This document shows positions 7,736-15,336 of a stretch of DNA of 23,171 nt, piece by piece. The stretch covers positions 1-23,171 of the forward strand of contig CABIZX010000006.1 in NCBI GenBank assembly GCA_902363375.1, in the 5' to 3' direction. A program made the position numbers and the translations under genes. The notes beneath the pieces were generated by a model. That model was not told where the DNA came from, made no database searches, and worked only from the letters and a program-made list of their open reading frames with translations. Every line of letters starts with the position of its first letter. The stretch's first letter is position 1. This DNA is from Clostridiaceae bacterium (GTDB taxonomy: Bacteria; Bacillota; Clostridia; Clostridiales; Clostridiaceae).

Positions 7736-8512
7736 TTAAATATGAGGAATAGTACTATCTTTTTTTCTATATATTATTAATAATCCTATAATCCATATAA
7801 ATACTCCTATTATACTTACAATTTGAGCTGTTCTAAGACCAAACATCATTAAGCTATCTGTTCTAAGACCTTCTATGAAAAACCTTCCGACAGAATATAA
7901 ACCTATATAAGTTAAAAATACAACTCCATTCCTTTTGATCTTGTGTAACATATAGAATAATATAAAGAATACTATTAAGTTCCAAATTGATTCATATAAA
8001 AAAGTAGGATGATAGTATGTTCCATTTATATGCATACCATTCTGGATAAACTCCGGAAATTTGCCTATGAAAGCCTCTGTTACAGGTCCTCCGTGTGCCT
8101 CTTGGTTAAAGAAATTTCCCCACCTTCCAATGGCTTGAGCTAATATTATACATGGTGCCGCCATATCTAATGCAGATGAAAGCTTTATTCCTTTTCTCTT
8201 TGTGCATATATACACAACTATAACTGCTGCTATTAACCCTCCATGTATAGCAAGCCCACCTTGTCTAATATTAAATATATCCATCAAATTATCTTTGTAA
8301 TACCCCAATTCAAATAATACATAATAGAGTCTTGCTCCTATTATAGATATTGGGAATGCGATTAAAAATATAGTTAAAACATCATCATAATTTATCCCTT
8401 TTAACTTGCAAGTATACTGACTTAGTAAAAGTGCTAACATAGTACCTGCGCATATTATAATACCATACCACATGACATCTAAACCAAATATATTTATGGC
8501 TACTGGATTCAT
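7736..8512 (-). CDS. lgt: prolipoprotein diacylglyceryl transferase
   Basis: Lgt moves diacylglycerol from phosphatidylglycerol to the lipobox cysteine of prolipoproteins, the first step of lipoprotein maturation, in the cytoplasmic membrane. The 258-residue protein has about seven membrane segments. The Lgt signature IGRWGNFFNQEAHGG is at 128-142, His90 lies in LAIHGGL, and Arg210/Glu214 lie in GRFFIEGLR; all belong to the conserved head of the family. The ATG is preceded by AGGAGAGG. It is the last gene of a tadA - BFD-like - lgt group, 49 nt after the small iron-sulfur gene, and ends at the shared terminator. Confidence 0.96.
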   Translation of the reverse strand: MNPVAINIFGLDVMWYGIIICAGTMLALLLSQYTCKLKGINYDDVLTIFLIAFPISIIGARLYYVLFELGYYKDNLMDIFNIRQGGLAIHGGLIAAVIVVYICTKRKGIKLSSALDMAAPCIILAQAIGRWGNFFNQEAHGGPVTEAFIGKFPEFIQNGMHINGTYYHPTFLYESIWNLIVFFILFYMLHKIKRNGVVFLTYIGLYSVGRFFIEGLRTDSLMMFGLRTAQIVSIIGVFIWIIGLLIIYRKKDSTIPHI

Positions 8513-8561
8513 ATCCTCTCCTCCTTACTTCTTTTTATATTATTATAATCTATTTAAGCAA

Positions 8562-8786
8562 TTATTTGTATTCCTTTAGTAATTCTTCTATTCTATGTTT
8601 ACATCTCATTCCTTTACAACTTCCAGTTCCAGCACCTGTTATCTTTTTTACATCTTCAAAAGATTTAGCTCCATCTGATATAGCTTTTTTTATAATAGCT
8701 TTAGATATAACTCTACAAGTACAAACCTTTGTGTGTTTATCTAATACAGCTTGCCTTAATGCTTCTTGTTTTGTTTGTTCATCCAT
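8562..8786 (-). CDS. small BFD-like [2Fe-2S]-binding protein
   Basis: The protein has 74 residues, of which nearly all is one BFD-like [2Fe-2S] domain. The four cysteines expected to hold the cluster are Cys22 and Cys24 (CTC) and Cys57 and Cys62 (CKGMRC), with GAGTGSC just before the second pair. In bacterioferritin-associated ferredoxin and NirB/GlpA-type enzymes this domain passes electrons or senses iron/redox state; the role of a free-standing copy is not known. The start codon directly follows the tadA stop (TAAATG), and its ribosome-binding site lies inside tadA, so translation is probably coupled. The oxidoreductase at 17260-18651 carries the same kind of domain at its C-terminus. Confidence 0.85.
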   Translation of the reverse strand: MDEQTKQEALRQAVLDKHTKVCTCRVISKAIIKKAISDGAKSFEDVKKITGAGTGSCKGMRCKHRIEELLKEYK

Positions 8787-9239
8787 TTATATTCTCTCCC
8801 TTCTCCTTTGTTTAAAAAATTCCTGTAATAACTTGCTACATTCTTCATTATAAAGCCAATGGACATTAACCCAATGATTTAAATCTTCACTCTGAGTAAT
8901 ATTAAATACTGAGCCACAGCCACCTGCTCTAGGATCAAAAGTCCCAATATATAATCTTCTTATCCTACTTTGAATAATAGCTCCAGCACACATAGGACAT
9001 GGCTCTAGAGTGACATACATATCACATTCGTTAAGCCTCCAATCTCCTAAAACCTTAGCTGCACTTTTTATTGCTATTATTTCTGCATGATTAGTAGGAT
9101 CTTTAGTGTTTTCCTTTGTGTTATGACCTACTGCTATTATTTCATTGTTTTTTACTATTACAGCTCCTACAGGAACTTCATTCTTACTTTGTGCAATTTC
9201 TGCTTGAATAATTGCTTGTTGTAAAAAATAATTATCCAT
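8787..9239 (-). CDS. tadA: tRNA-specific adenosine-34 deaminase
   Basis: TadA converts A34 to inosine in tRNA-Arg(ACG), letting one tRNA read CGU, CGC and CGA. The 150-residue protein has the deaminase zinc site: HAE (His51, with Glu53 as the proton shuttle) and PCPMC (Cys81, Cys84). The substrate tRNA-Arg(ACG) is encoded at 14668-14742. The ATG follows GGGAG at about 6 nt. Only 25 bp separate it from the tRNA-Arg(CCU) terminator, so its promoter is either inside that small space or it is read through from the tRNA unit. It leads a group with the BFD-like gene and lgt. Confidence 0.94.
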   Translation of the reverse strand: MDNYFLQQAIIQAEIAQSKNEVPVGAVIVKNNEIIAVGHNTKENTKDPTNHAEIIAIKSAAKVLGDWRLNECDMYVTLEPCPMCAGAIIQSRIRRLYIGTFDPRAGGCGSVFNITQSEDLNHWVNVHWLYNEECSKLLQEFFKQRRRERI

Positions 9240-9263
9240 AATGTACTCCCATTTATTATATAT

Positions 9264-9298
9264 AAAAAAAACTTAGTAAAGCAAGCCTTACTAAGTTT
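9264..9298 (-). terminator. terminator after tRNA-Arg(CCU)
   Basis: A 12-bp stem has arms 9268-9279 and 9288-9299, the outermost base being shared with the tRNA CCA end, and an 8-nt loop. On the minus strand it runs into a continuous T run. It sits between the tRNA and tadA. Confidence 0.85.
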
Positions 9299-9375
9299 TG
9301 GTGCGCACGAGAGGAGTCGAACCTCCGGCCTTCCCCTTAGGAGGGGGATGCTCTATCCTGCTGAGCTACGGGCGC
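9299..9375 (-). tRNA. tRNA-Arg (anticodon CCU)
   Basis: The 77-nt cloverleaf has anticodon loop CTCCTAA, giving CCU, which reads AGG. CCA is encoded at 9299-9301, discriminator A. The acceptor strands GCGCCCG and CGTGCGC pair except for C5 against U68, an unusual mismatch. It forms a single-gene unit with its own promoter and terminator. Confidence 0.94.
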
Positions 9376-9391
9376 ATATCATCTAATCTTT

Positions 9392-9420
9392 ATTATAATA
9401 ATATATTTATTTTTCGTCAA
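9392..9420 (-). promoter_or_regulatory. promoter of tRNA-Arg(CCU)
   Basis: On the minus strand there is TTGACG (9415-9420), a 17-bp spacer, and a perfect TATAAT (9392-9397), 16 bp before the tRNA 5' end. Confidence 0.8.
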
Positions 9421-9605
9421 TAGATTAATTTCTATATTTTTCTATGTGTTCTCTTATTATTTTTCTTCCTACCATTATTTATTGACCATATATTAATATA
9501 ATATATTAATTTAATGATTATATGCACATAATATAAAAAATTAAAGATCTTTTATATATTTGTCAGAAAAATAACTGATTTATTGCAGATTTTTATTGAA
9601 AACTA

Positions 9606-9614
9606 TGTTAAAAT
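9606..9614 (+). promoter_or_regulatory. candidate extended -10 promoter of the carboxyltransferase gene
   Basis: TGTTAAAAT is an extended -10 (TG-n-TAAAAT) 48 bp upstream of the ATG. No good -35 stands at 17 bp. A TTGCAG at 9583-9588 has a 20-bp spacer, and TTGAAA at 9596-9601 could serve another start. The exact promoter is uncertain. Confidence 0.35.
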
Positions 9615-9662
9615 ACTAATATATTGTGATTTTGCAACAAAAAATTCAGAGGTGATTTTATA

Positions 9663-11051
9663 ATGAAAAAAATTAACATAACAGAAACTGTTCTAAGAGA
9701 TGCTAACCAATCTCTTATAGCAACAAGACTTCCTTTTGAAGATTTTGCTCCTATTCTTAAGGACTTAGATAATGCAGGATATTATTCATTAGAATGTTGG
9801 GGTGGAGCAACCTTTGACTCTTGTCTAAGATATCTAAATGAAGATCCATGGGAAAGATTAAAAAATATAAAAAAAATAGTTACTAAAACTCCTCTTCAAA
9901 TGTTATTAAGAGGTCAAAATATTTTAGGATATAAACATTATCCAGATGATGTTGTTAGAGAATTTATTAAGATGTCAGTTTATCATGGCATGGATATAAT
10001 AAGAATATTTGATGCTTTAAATGACTTTGATAATATAAAAGTTGCTATGGATGAAACTATAAAACAAGGTGCTCATGCGCAGGGAACTATAGTTTATACT
10101 GTAAGCCCAATTCATGATGTTAAAAACTATACAAAACTTGCAAAGCAACTTGAAGATATGGGTGCAAACTCTATTTGTATCAAGGATATGGCCGGTCTTA
10201 TAATGCCTTCTATAGCTTACGATATAGTTAAGAGTATAAAAGAAACTGTTAAAATTCCAGTATTCTTACACTCTCATAGTACAAACGGTATCGCTGAAAT
10301 GGCTTATTTTAAAGCTGCTGAAGCTGGTGTAGATGGAATTGACTGTTCAATTTCTTCATTCTCTAGTGGTACAGCTCAACCTCCAACAGAAACTATGTAC
10401 CATGCATTAGAAGCTGCTGGGTTTACTACTGATCTTAATGTAGATACTTTAACTCAAATAAATAATTTCTTTAAACCAGTTAGAGCAAGTGTGTTAGAAT
10501 CTGGATTATTAGATCCAAAAGTATTAACACCTCAACCAGAAGGACTTAAAAACCAAATACCTGGAGGAATGTTATCTAATATGATTTCTCAACTTAAAGC
10601 TCAAAATTCTATAGATAAACTTGATGCAGTTCTTACAGAAGTTCCTAAAGTAAGAGAAGATTTAGGATTCCCTCCACTAGTTACTCCAATGAGTCAAATG
10701 GTTGGAACTCAAGCTACAGTTAACGTATTAACTGGTGAAAGATATAAAATGGTTCTTAAAGAAGTTAAAGCTTATTGCAGAGGTGAGTATGGTAAAGCTC
10801 CTGGCAAAATAAATGAAGAAGTTCTTAAAAAAGCTCTTGGCAATGATACTCCTATTAAAGGAAGATATGCTGACACTCTAGAGCCAGCTTTCCAAAAAAC
10901 AAAAGAAGAATTAAAAGATATAACAACTAGTGAAGAAGATGTTCTTTCTTACTTAGCATTCCCACAAATAGCTGAAGAATTCTTTAAGAAAAGAAGTGAA
11001 AAACCATCTAATGACGATATGAGAAAACTAACTAATAGTGAAGTAATCTAA
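9663..11051 (+). CDS. biotin-dependent carboxyltransferase subunit (oxaloacetate decarboxylase alpha / pyruvate carboxylase B type)
   Basis: The 462-residue protein holds the TIM-barrel carboxyltransferase domain that moves CO2 between biotin and pyruvate/oxaloacetate. Visible landmarks are LRDANQS with metal ligand Asp13, CIKDMAG with the lysine (174) that is carbamylated in this family, and LHSHSTNG with metal ligands His203 and His205. After the barrel there is a helical post-barrel region, but the C-terminal biotinyl domain with its MKM lysine motif is missing; full OadA chains run to about 590 residues. A separate biotin carrier and biotin carboxylase must therefore be encoded elsewhere if it works in the classic way. 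The usual RDAHQS reads RDANQS here. The ATG follows GAGGTGA. The codons look like those of a well-expressed gene. It is a single-gene unit with its own terminator. Confidence 0.85.
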   Translation: MKKINITETVLRDANQSLIATRLPFEDFAPILKDLDNAGYYSLECWGGATFDSCLRYLNEDPWERLKNIKKIVTKTPLQMLLRGQNILGYKHYPDDVVREFIKMSVYHGMDIIRIFDALNDFDNIKVAMDETIKQGAHAQGTIVYTVSPIHDVKNYTKLAKQLEDMGANSICIKDMAGLIMPSIAYDIVKSIKETVKIPVFLHSHSTNGIAEMAYFKAAEAGVDGIDCSISSFSSGTAQPPTETMYHALEAAGFTTDLNVDTLTQINNFFKPVRASVLESGLLDPKVLTPQPEGLKNQIPGGMLSNMISQLKAQNSIDKLDAVLTEVPKVREDLGFPPLVTPMSQMVGTQATVNVLTGERYKMVLKEVKAYCRGEYGKAPGKINEEVLKKALGNDTPIKGRYADTLEPAFQKTKEELKDITTSEEDVLSYLAFPQIAEEFFKKRSEKPSNDDMRKLTNSEVI

Positions 11052-11081
11052 GCTATGTAATAAATATTAAATCAATTTAAG

Positions 11082-11125
11082 TATCTCCAATTAAGATTTA
11101 AAAAAGTATATCTTAATTGGAGATA
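11082..11125 (+). terminator. terminator after the carboxyltransferase gene
   Basis: A perfect 16-bp stem (11082-11097 and 11110-11125) with a 12-nt loop begins 30 nt after the stop codon. It is followed by TATTTATG, a weak T-rich tail. Confidence 0.75.
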
Positions 11126-11149
11126 TATTTATGTACATAATATATTTTC

Positions 11150-11158
11150 TGTTATAAT
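11150..11158 (+). promoter_or_regulatory. extended -10 promoter of psd
   Basis: TGTTATAAT (TG-n-TATAAT) is a perfect extended -10, 39 bp upstream of the psd ATG. The -35 region is poor, as is common with extended -10 promoters. Confidence 0.6.
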
Positions 11159-11197
11159 ATCATTATGCTAAATTTGAAATAATCTGGAGGTGATTTT

Positions 11198-12085
11198 ATG
11201 ATAAAATACTATGATAGAAGAAAAAGTACCTATGACAAAGAAAATGTAGCTGGTGGAGGCATCCTTAACTTTATATATAGTAATAATGTTGCAAAAAAGT
11301 TTTTACCTAAAATTGCAAGTAAAAAAGTTCTAACTAAACTTTATGGAATGGGTTGTGATACTAAGTTTAGCAGAAGATATATAAAAGGTTTTGTAGATAA
11401 TTTCAATATAGATATGAATGAATATGAAAAAAATATAGATGAATATGTTTCCTTTAATGATTTTTTCTATAGAAGATTATCAAATCATAGTCGTAATATT
11501 TGTAGTGATGAGCAAGCATTTATTTCACCTTGTGATGGGAAGTTACTAGCTATAGATAAACTTGATGATAATTCTAGCTTTACAGTCAAAGGATTTAAGT
11601 ATACTCTCACTGAATTACTTCAAAATGAAAGCCTGAGTAAGGAATATAGTAATGGTACTTGTCTTATATTTAGATTATGTCCTACTGATTATCATAGATT
11701 TCACTTTGTTGATTCTGGGATATGCTCTGAATCTAAATTTATAAAAGGTAAATATTACTCTGTTAATCCTGTAGCTCTTGAAAATATAAATAAAGTATTC
11801 TCAGAAAATAAAAGAGAATATAGTATCTTAAAAAGCCATAATTTTGATGATATTATCTATATAGAAGTAGGAGCTACATTTGTTGGTTCGATTATTCAAA
11901 CATACTCGCCGTCCTCTGAAGTTAATCGCGGTGATGAGAAAGGCTATTTTAAATTTGGTGGCTCAACTGTTATAGTTATACTAAAGGAAAATATATTAAA
12001 AATAGATGAGGATATCTACTCTCAAAGTAAATTAGGGATAGAGACCTCTGTATATATGGGCGAAAAAATAGGAGTAAGAATTTAA
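11198..12085 (+). CDS. psd: phosphatidylserine decarboxylase proenzyme
   Basis: Psd makes phosphatidylethanolamine by decarboxylating phosphatidylserine, at the cytoplasmic membrane. The 295-residue proenzyme cuts itself between Gly255 and Ser256 in the GGST motif (254-257); the serine becomes the pyruvoyl cofactor, giving a ~28 kDa beta and a ~4 kDa alpha chain. SPCDGKL (Asp113) and DYHRFHF (His166, His169) are the conserved active-site segments. GGST in place of the Escherichia coli LGST is common in the shorter, GGST-type Firmicute enzymes. The ATG is preceded by GGAGGTGA. No pssA (phosphatidylserine synthase) is next to it. The last codons lie inside the palindromic terminator. Confidence 0.95.
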   Translation: MIKYYDRRKSTYDKENVAGGGILNFIYSNNVAKKFLPKIASKKVLTKLYGMGCDTKFSRRYIKGFVDNFNIDMNEYEKNIDEYVSFNDFFYRRLSNHSRNICSDEQAFISPCDGKLLAIDKLDDNSSFTVKGFKYTLTELLQNESLSKEYSNGTCLIFRLCPTDYHRFHFVDSGICSESKFIKGKYYSVNPVALENINKVFSENKREYSILKSHNFDDIIYIEVGATFVGSIIQTYSPSSEVNRGDEKGYFKFGGSTVIVILKENILKIDEDIYSQSKLGIETSVYMGEKIGVRI

Positions 12086-12104
12086 ATTCTTACTCCTATT
12101 TTTT
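12070..12104. terminator. bidirectional terminator shared by psd and the chemoreceptor gene
   Basis: The palindrome AGGAGTAAGAATTT / AAATTCTTACTCCT (12070-12083 and 12084-12097) has no spacer and is flanked on both strands by ATTTTTT. It begins inside the psd coding sequence: psd codons for Gly-Val-Arg-Ile and the stop form its left arm. It serves the convergent genes psd and the MCP. Confidence 0.88.
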
Positions 12105-14394
12105 ACAACTTAAACTTAAGTGTAGTATTATTTAACTTATCTGCATTTTCTTTATTTTCTATAGCAGTATTTTTTATACTATCAATATTCCCCACTATAT
12201 CCATAGTCTTGGATGATATAGATGACACGCCCATAGCTCCTTCACTAACTGTAACTGATACTTCATCGATAGCAGTAACAATACCTTCTATAGCTTGATG
12301 TAGTATTGCAGCTTCACTGCTGAATTCATTCATAAAGTTATTAAATTGTTCTGCATCTTTTTCATATAAAGCCCCTTGCTCTATATTTTTATCATAATCA
12401 TCAATTACTTGCTGTTCAATGAAGTTACTCATGCGTTCAGCACTAAGTGCTAATTCCTCTACAGATTTATTTACCATTTTAACAATTCTCTGTATATCTG
12501 CTGCAGTCTTACCAGATTCTTCAGCCAACTTCCTAACCTCATCTGCAACTACAGAGAATCCTCTTCCAGCTTCCCCTGCACGTGCTGCTTCTATCGCTGC
12601 ATTTAACGCTAATAAATTAGTTTGCTGAGTTATCTTAAGTATAGAATCAGCTAACTTATCAATTTGTTTAACCTCTTTAGAGCTTGTTATTGCAATATCT
12701 AACTCACTCTTTACACTAGTATAAATATCATTTGATTTCTCTTTAGCATCTATGGAACTAGCCTTTATTCTTTGAGCTCTCTTAAGAATATCTTTTGTTA
12801 TTTCATATCCTTCTACTGCTTCATTTGCTATATTTTCTACACTTTTAATCATCTCAGTAGAAGATGCAGCAATTTCCTGAGAAGTCGCTGAGGTTTCCTC
12901 TATACCTGAAGATACACTTTCAGTCTCAAATAAGGTTTCATCAGCTTTAACTTTTAATGACTCTGTAGATTCCTCTACTATATTAGCATTCTTAGTTAGT
13001 ACTTCAGTAGTAGATGCAATATCTCCAACTACTTCTCTTAATATCTCTCTCATATTTATAATAGATCTGTATATAAGTCCTATTTCATCTTTAGATTTAA
13101 TTACTCTTAAATTATCATTAGTTAAATCTAGCTTAGCTGTTTTATTAACTAACGCTGCAACTGTTACTATAGGATTTATAACTACATTTGCCATAATCAT
13201 TATTACTATTGCGCCTATAATAACTATCGCTAATGCTACCAAAGCTATTTGTTTAACCATTGTAATTACAGGTTTTCTTATTTCACTACTATTAGCATCT
13301 ATAACCATTGTCCAGTTTGTTCTAGGAACTAAGCCATAAGATGATGTAACTTTATTTCCATTTAATTTATACTCTACAGACCCAATGTCTACATTACTTC
13401 CCTTCATAACTTTATCTACTATAGATTTTATTTCTGGAATTTCTATTGCTTGTCCTATCTTTTCTGGATTGGGGTGATAAAGTATATTTCCAGTTTCATC
13501 TATAAGATATGCATAACTACTTTCTATATCTCCAATCTTTATATTTTCAATATACGTAGAGAAACTCTCAGCATATACATGTAGTGCTATATAACCTAAA
13601 CATTTACCATAATTATTTTCATCTAATACAGGGTATGTAAATACTAATACTCCTCTATCTCCAGAAACTGATTTTACAGTGTTACTTATCCATTTACCAC
13701 CACTAGAGCTAGTGCTATGATAGCTATTATCTATTTCATTAGATCCAATTAAGGACTCTTCACTATCAGATATAATATCTCCATTAGTACTAACTAAAGA
13801 TATTCTATCTACATGATTATTTTCAGATATATATGCTTTAAATCTTTCATTGATATGTTTAACTTCCTCTTTACTATCTTTCTTTTCAGCATAATTTAAT
13901 AATGCATTAAGATTATCTTGAGAACTAGAAAGTGCAAAAGCCTCATTTGTAACCTTATCCATCATTACTGATATAGTTTGTATAGATGACTTAGTTATAC
14001 TTTCCATATTCTCTACACTTTGACTTGAAATAGTCTTTGAAGAATTTATGTACATAATTGTACTAGTTATTACCATTGATGCTGTTGTAAGTGCTATCAT
14101 ACTAATTAATATTTTTCTCTTAACACTAGTACCTTCAACCTGTAACTTTCCTTCTTTGTAAGCTTCCGCAGTTGATTTCATACTATTTATGTTATTACTT
14201 ATATCATTTAATTTATCTTTATCTATTTTATTAGTATTTCTTACTTTACTTTTAATGGAGTCTTTATGTTTTATTCTAATCTTACTAAATATACCTTTAA
14301 CACCATTACCTATGTTTTTAAATATACCCTTTAAACTAAATGATGAACTTTTTTGTCTCTTTCTAAAAGTTCTATCAGACTTCTTTTTGATCAT
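12103..14394 (-). CDS. methyl-accepting chemotaxis protein with extracellular Cache domain
   Basis: This is a transmembrane chemoreceptor of 763 residues. Order of parts: a basic cytoplasmic N-terminal extension (1-92), transmembrane segment 1 (about 95-116), a dCache-like ligand-binding region (about 125-370), transmembrane segment 2 (about 382-404), HAMP (about 405-458) and a signalling coiled coil to the C-terminus. The hairpin tip that binds CheA/CheW is present around 590-628 ([21 protein letters not shown] and [14 protein letters not shown]). Within the extension, KGIFKNI and KGIFSKI repeat at 22-28 and 33-39, 11 residues apart. The ligand cannot be told from sequence. No CheW-binding pentapeptide is seen at the end. 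The gene stands alone. The ATG is preceded by GGGGGGAT, but I found no sigma-D or clear sigma-A promoter. Confidence 0.93.
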   Translation of the reverse strand: MIKKKSDRTFRKRQKSSSFSLKGIFKNIGNGVKGIFSKIRIKHKDSIKSKVRNTNKIDKDKLNDISNNINSMKSTAEAYKEGKLQVEGTSVKRKILISMIALTTASMVITSTIMYINSSKTISSQSVENMESITKSSIQTISVMMDKVTNEAFALSSSQDNLNALLNYAEKKDSKEEVKHINERFKAYISENNHVDRISLVSTNGDIISDSEESLIGSNEIDNSYHSTSSSGGKWISNTVKSVSGDRGVLVFTYPVLDENNYGKCLGYIALHVYAESFSTYIENIKIGDIESSYAYLIDETGNILYHPNPEKIGQAIEIPEIKSIVDKVMKGSNVDIGSVEYKLNGNKVTSSYGLVPRTNWTMVIDANSSEIRKPVITMVKQIALVALAIVIIGAIVIMIMANVVINPIVTVAALVNKTAKLDLTNDNLRVIKSKDEIGLIYRSIINMREILREVVGDIASTTEVLTKNANIVEESTESLKVKADETLFETESVSSGIEETSATSQEIAASSTEMIKSVENIANEAVEGYEITKDILKRAQRIKASSIDAKEKSNDIYTSVKSELDIAITSSKEVKQIDKLADSILKITQQTNLLALNAAIEAARAGEAGRGFSVVADEVRKLAEESGKTAADIQRIVKMVNKSVEELALSAERMSNFIEQQVIDDYDKNIEQGALYEKDAEQFNNFMNEFSSEAAILHQAIEGIVTAIDEVSVTVSEGAMGVSSISSKTMDIVGNIDSIKNTAIENKENADKLNNTTLKFKL

Positions 14395-14630
14395 AAATAT
14401 CCCCCCATATACTAGTAATTCATATAATAATTATCGTATATAAAAGTATATACTCCATGTTATTTATCCATATTATTCAACCTATATTAAATATATTTAA
14501 CCATACCTAAAATAGTTAAATTAAATAATATTTTTATATATTCAACTGTTTGTTTCTTAGATGAATAGTAATGTTTTTTATATTATAAGTCGAAATTAAT
14601 CGTATTTTACTATAAATACTTATTATAATA

Positions 14631-14662
14631 AAAAAAGTCATTGCAAATAATTTGCAATGACT
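14631..14662 (-). terminator. terminator after tRNA-Arg(ACG)
   Basis: A perfect 12-bp stem (AGTCATTGCAAA / TTTGCAATGACT; 14636-14647 and 14651-14662) has a 3-nt loop. On the minus strand a T run follows. It begins 6 nt past the tRNA 3' end. Confidence 0.9.
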
Positions 14663-14667
14663 AAATA

Positions 14668-14742
14668 TGGCAGGGTGTGTAGGAATCGAACCCGCAATAT
14701 ACGGTCCGTAGCCGTATGTTATATCCATTTAACTAACACCCC
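14668..14742 (-). tRNA. tRNA-Arg (anticodon ACG)
   Basis: The 75-nt cloverleaf has anticodon loop CTACGGA, giving ACG; A34 is the target of TadA. CCA is encoded at 14668-14670. The body is odd: the first acceptor pair is G1-U72, and the T stem GCGGG/CCTAC has a C-A mismatch and a G-U pair, so the 3' half pairs weakly. The D arm GTTA/TAAC is intact. It has its own terminator and a plausible promoter, so it looks like an active gene. Confidence 0.9.
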
Positions 14743-14758
14743 AAAATGTTATTAATAA

Positions 14759-14786
14759 CTATTACATAATAACATAAAATAATCAA
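14759..14786 (-). promoter_or_regulatory. candidate promoter of tRNA-Arg(ACG)
   Basis: On the minus strand there is TTGATT (14781-14786), a 16-bp spacer, and TAATAG (14759-14764), ending 16 bp before the tRNA. Distance to the tRNA matches the other tRNA promoters in this window. Confidence 0.5.
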
Positions 14787-14833
14787 GATTTCAATAATTT
14801 ATTTAAATATAAATTATACTTTACTAAATTAAC

Positions 14834-14874
14834 AAAACCTAGTTTTTTAAATAATTATTAAAAAACTAGGTTTT
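14834..14874 (-). terminator. terminator of the tRNA-Ser cluster
   Basis: A 17-bp stem (14834-14850 and 14858-14874; AAAACCTAG... / ...CTAGGTTTT) has a 7-nt loop and lies 5 nt past the last tRNA-Ser. The tail on the minus strand, GTTAATTT, is only moderately T-rich. Confidence 0.75.
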
Positions 14875-14879
14875 CATCT

Positions 14880-14970
14880 TGGCGGAGAAAGAGGGATTTG
14901 AACCCTCGCGACGGTTACCCGACCTACGCCCTTAGCAGGGGCGCCTCTTCAGCCACTTGAGTATTTCTCC
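14880..14970 (-). tRNA. tRNA-Ser (anticodon GCU), copy 2 in transcription order
   Basis: This 91-nt class II tRNA has acceptor GGAGAAA/TTTCTCC, discriminator G, CCA encoded at 14880-14882 and anticodon loop CTGCTAA (GCU, reads AGC/AGU). The sequence is identical to the copy at 15134-15224. Confidence 0.97.
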
Positions 14971-14981
14971 AAAAAATAATA

Positions 14982-15072
14982 TGGCGGAGAGATAGGGATT
15001 CGAACCCTAGGTACGCTCACACGTACGCCGGTTTTCAAGACCGGTGCCTTAAACCAACTCGACCATCTCTCC
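14982..15072 (-). tRNA. tRNA-Ser (anticodon UGA), copy 2 in transcription order
   Basis: This 91-nt class II tRNA has acceptor GGAGAGA/TCTCTCC (wobble-free), CCA at 14982-14984 and anticodon loop CTTGAAA (UGA, reads UCN). It is identical to the copy at 15237-15327. Confidence 0.97.
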
Positions 15073-15133
15073 GTAGAATTTAAAAATCATATATATGACT
15101 TTTCTTATTTAATTTTTATAGGCTATTTTTAAA

Positions 15134-15224
15134 TGGCGGAGAAAGAGGGATTTGAACCCTCGCGACGGTTACCCGACCTACGCCCTTAGCAGGGGCGCCT
15201 CTTCAGCCACTTGAGTATTTCTCC
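15134..15224 (-). tRNA. tRNA-Ser (anticodon GCU), copy 1 in transcription order
   Basis: This is the first GCU copy in the four-gene transcript, 91 nt with encoded CCA. It lies 12 nt after the first tRNA-Ser(UGA) and 61 nt before the second. Confidence 0.97.
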
Positions 15225-15236
15225 AATTTAAAAATA

Positions 15237-15327
15237 TGGCGGAGAGATAGGGATTCGAACCCTAGGTACGCTCACACGTACGCCGGTTTTCAAGACCGGT
15301 GCCTTAAACCAACTCGACCATCTCTCC
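15237..15327 (-). tRNA. tRNA-Ser (anticodon UGA), copy 1 in transcription order
   Basis: This is the first gene of the tRNA-Ser operon, starting about 10 nt after the predicted transcription start. It is 91 nt, with encoded CCA and anticodon UGA. Confidence 0.97.
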
Positions 15328-15336
15328 ATTTCCTAC

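Larger units (their letters stand above)
14880..15327. repeat. tandem duplication of a tRNA-Ser(UGA)-tRNA-Ser(GCU) pair
   Basis: Units 14880-15072 and 15134-15327 each hold a GCU and a UGA tRNA-Ser gene. The tRNA bodies are identical between units, while the inner spacers differ in length and sequence (11 nt at 14971-14981, 12 nt at 15225-15236). The spacers have drifted and the genes have not. Confidence 0.93.

Noticed and set aside
14395..14530. Possible motility (sigma-D type) promoter upstream of the chemoreceptor
   Set aside because: No TAAA-N15-GCCGATAA-like sequence could be found.
14534..14728. Minus-strand open frame of 64 codons
   Set aside because: It overlaps tRNA-Arg(ACG) and its terminator, so it is not a protein gene.
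14880..15327. Regular repeats considered as a CRISPR array
   Set aside because: The repeats are complete class II tRNA-Ser genes with encoded CCA and different anticodons.
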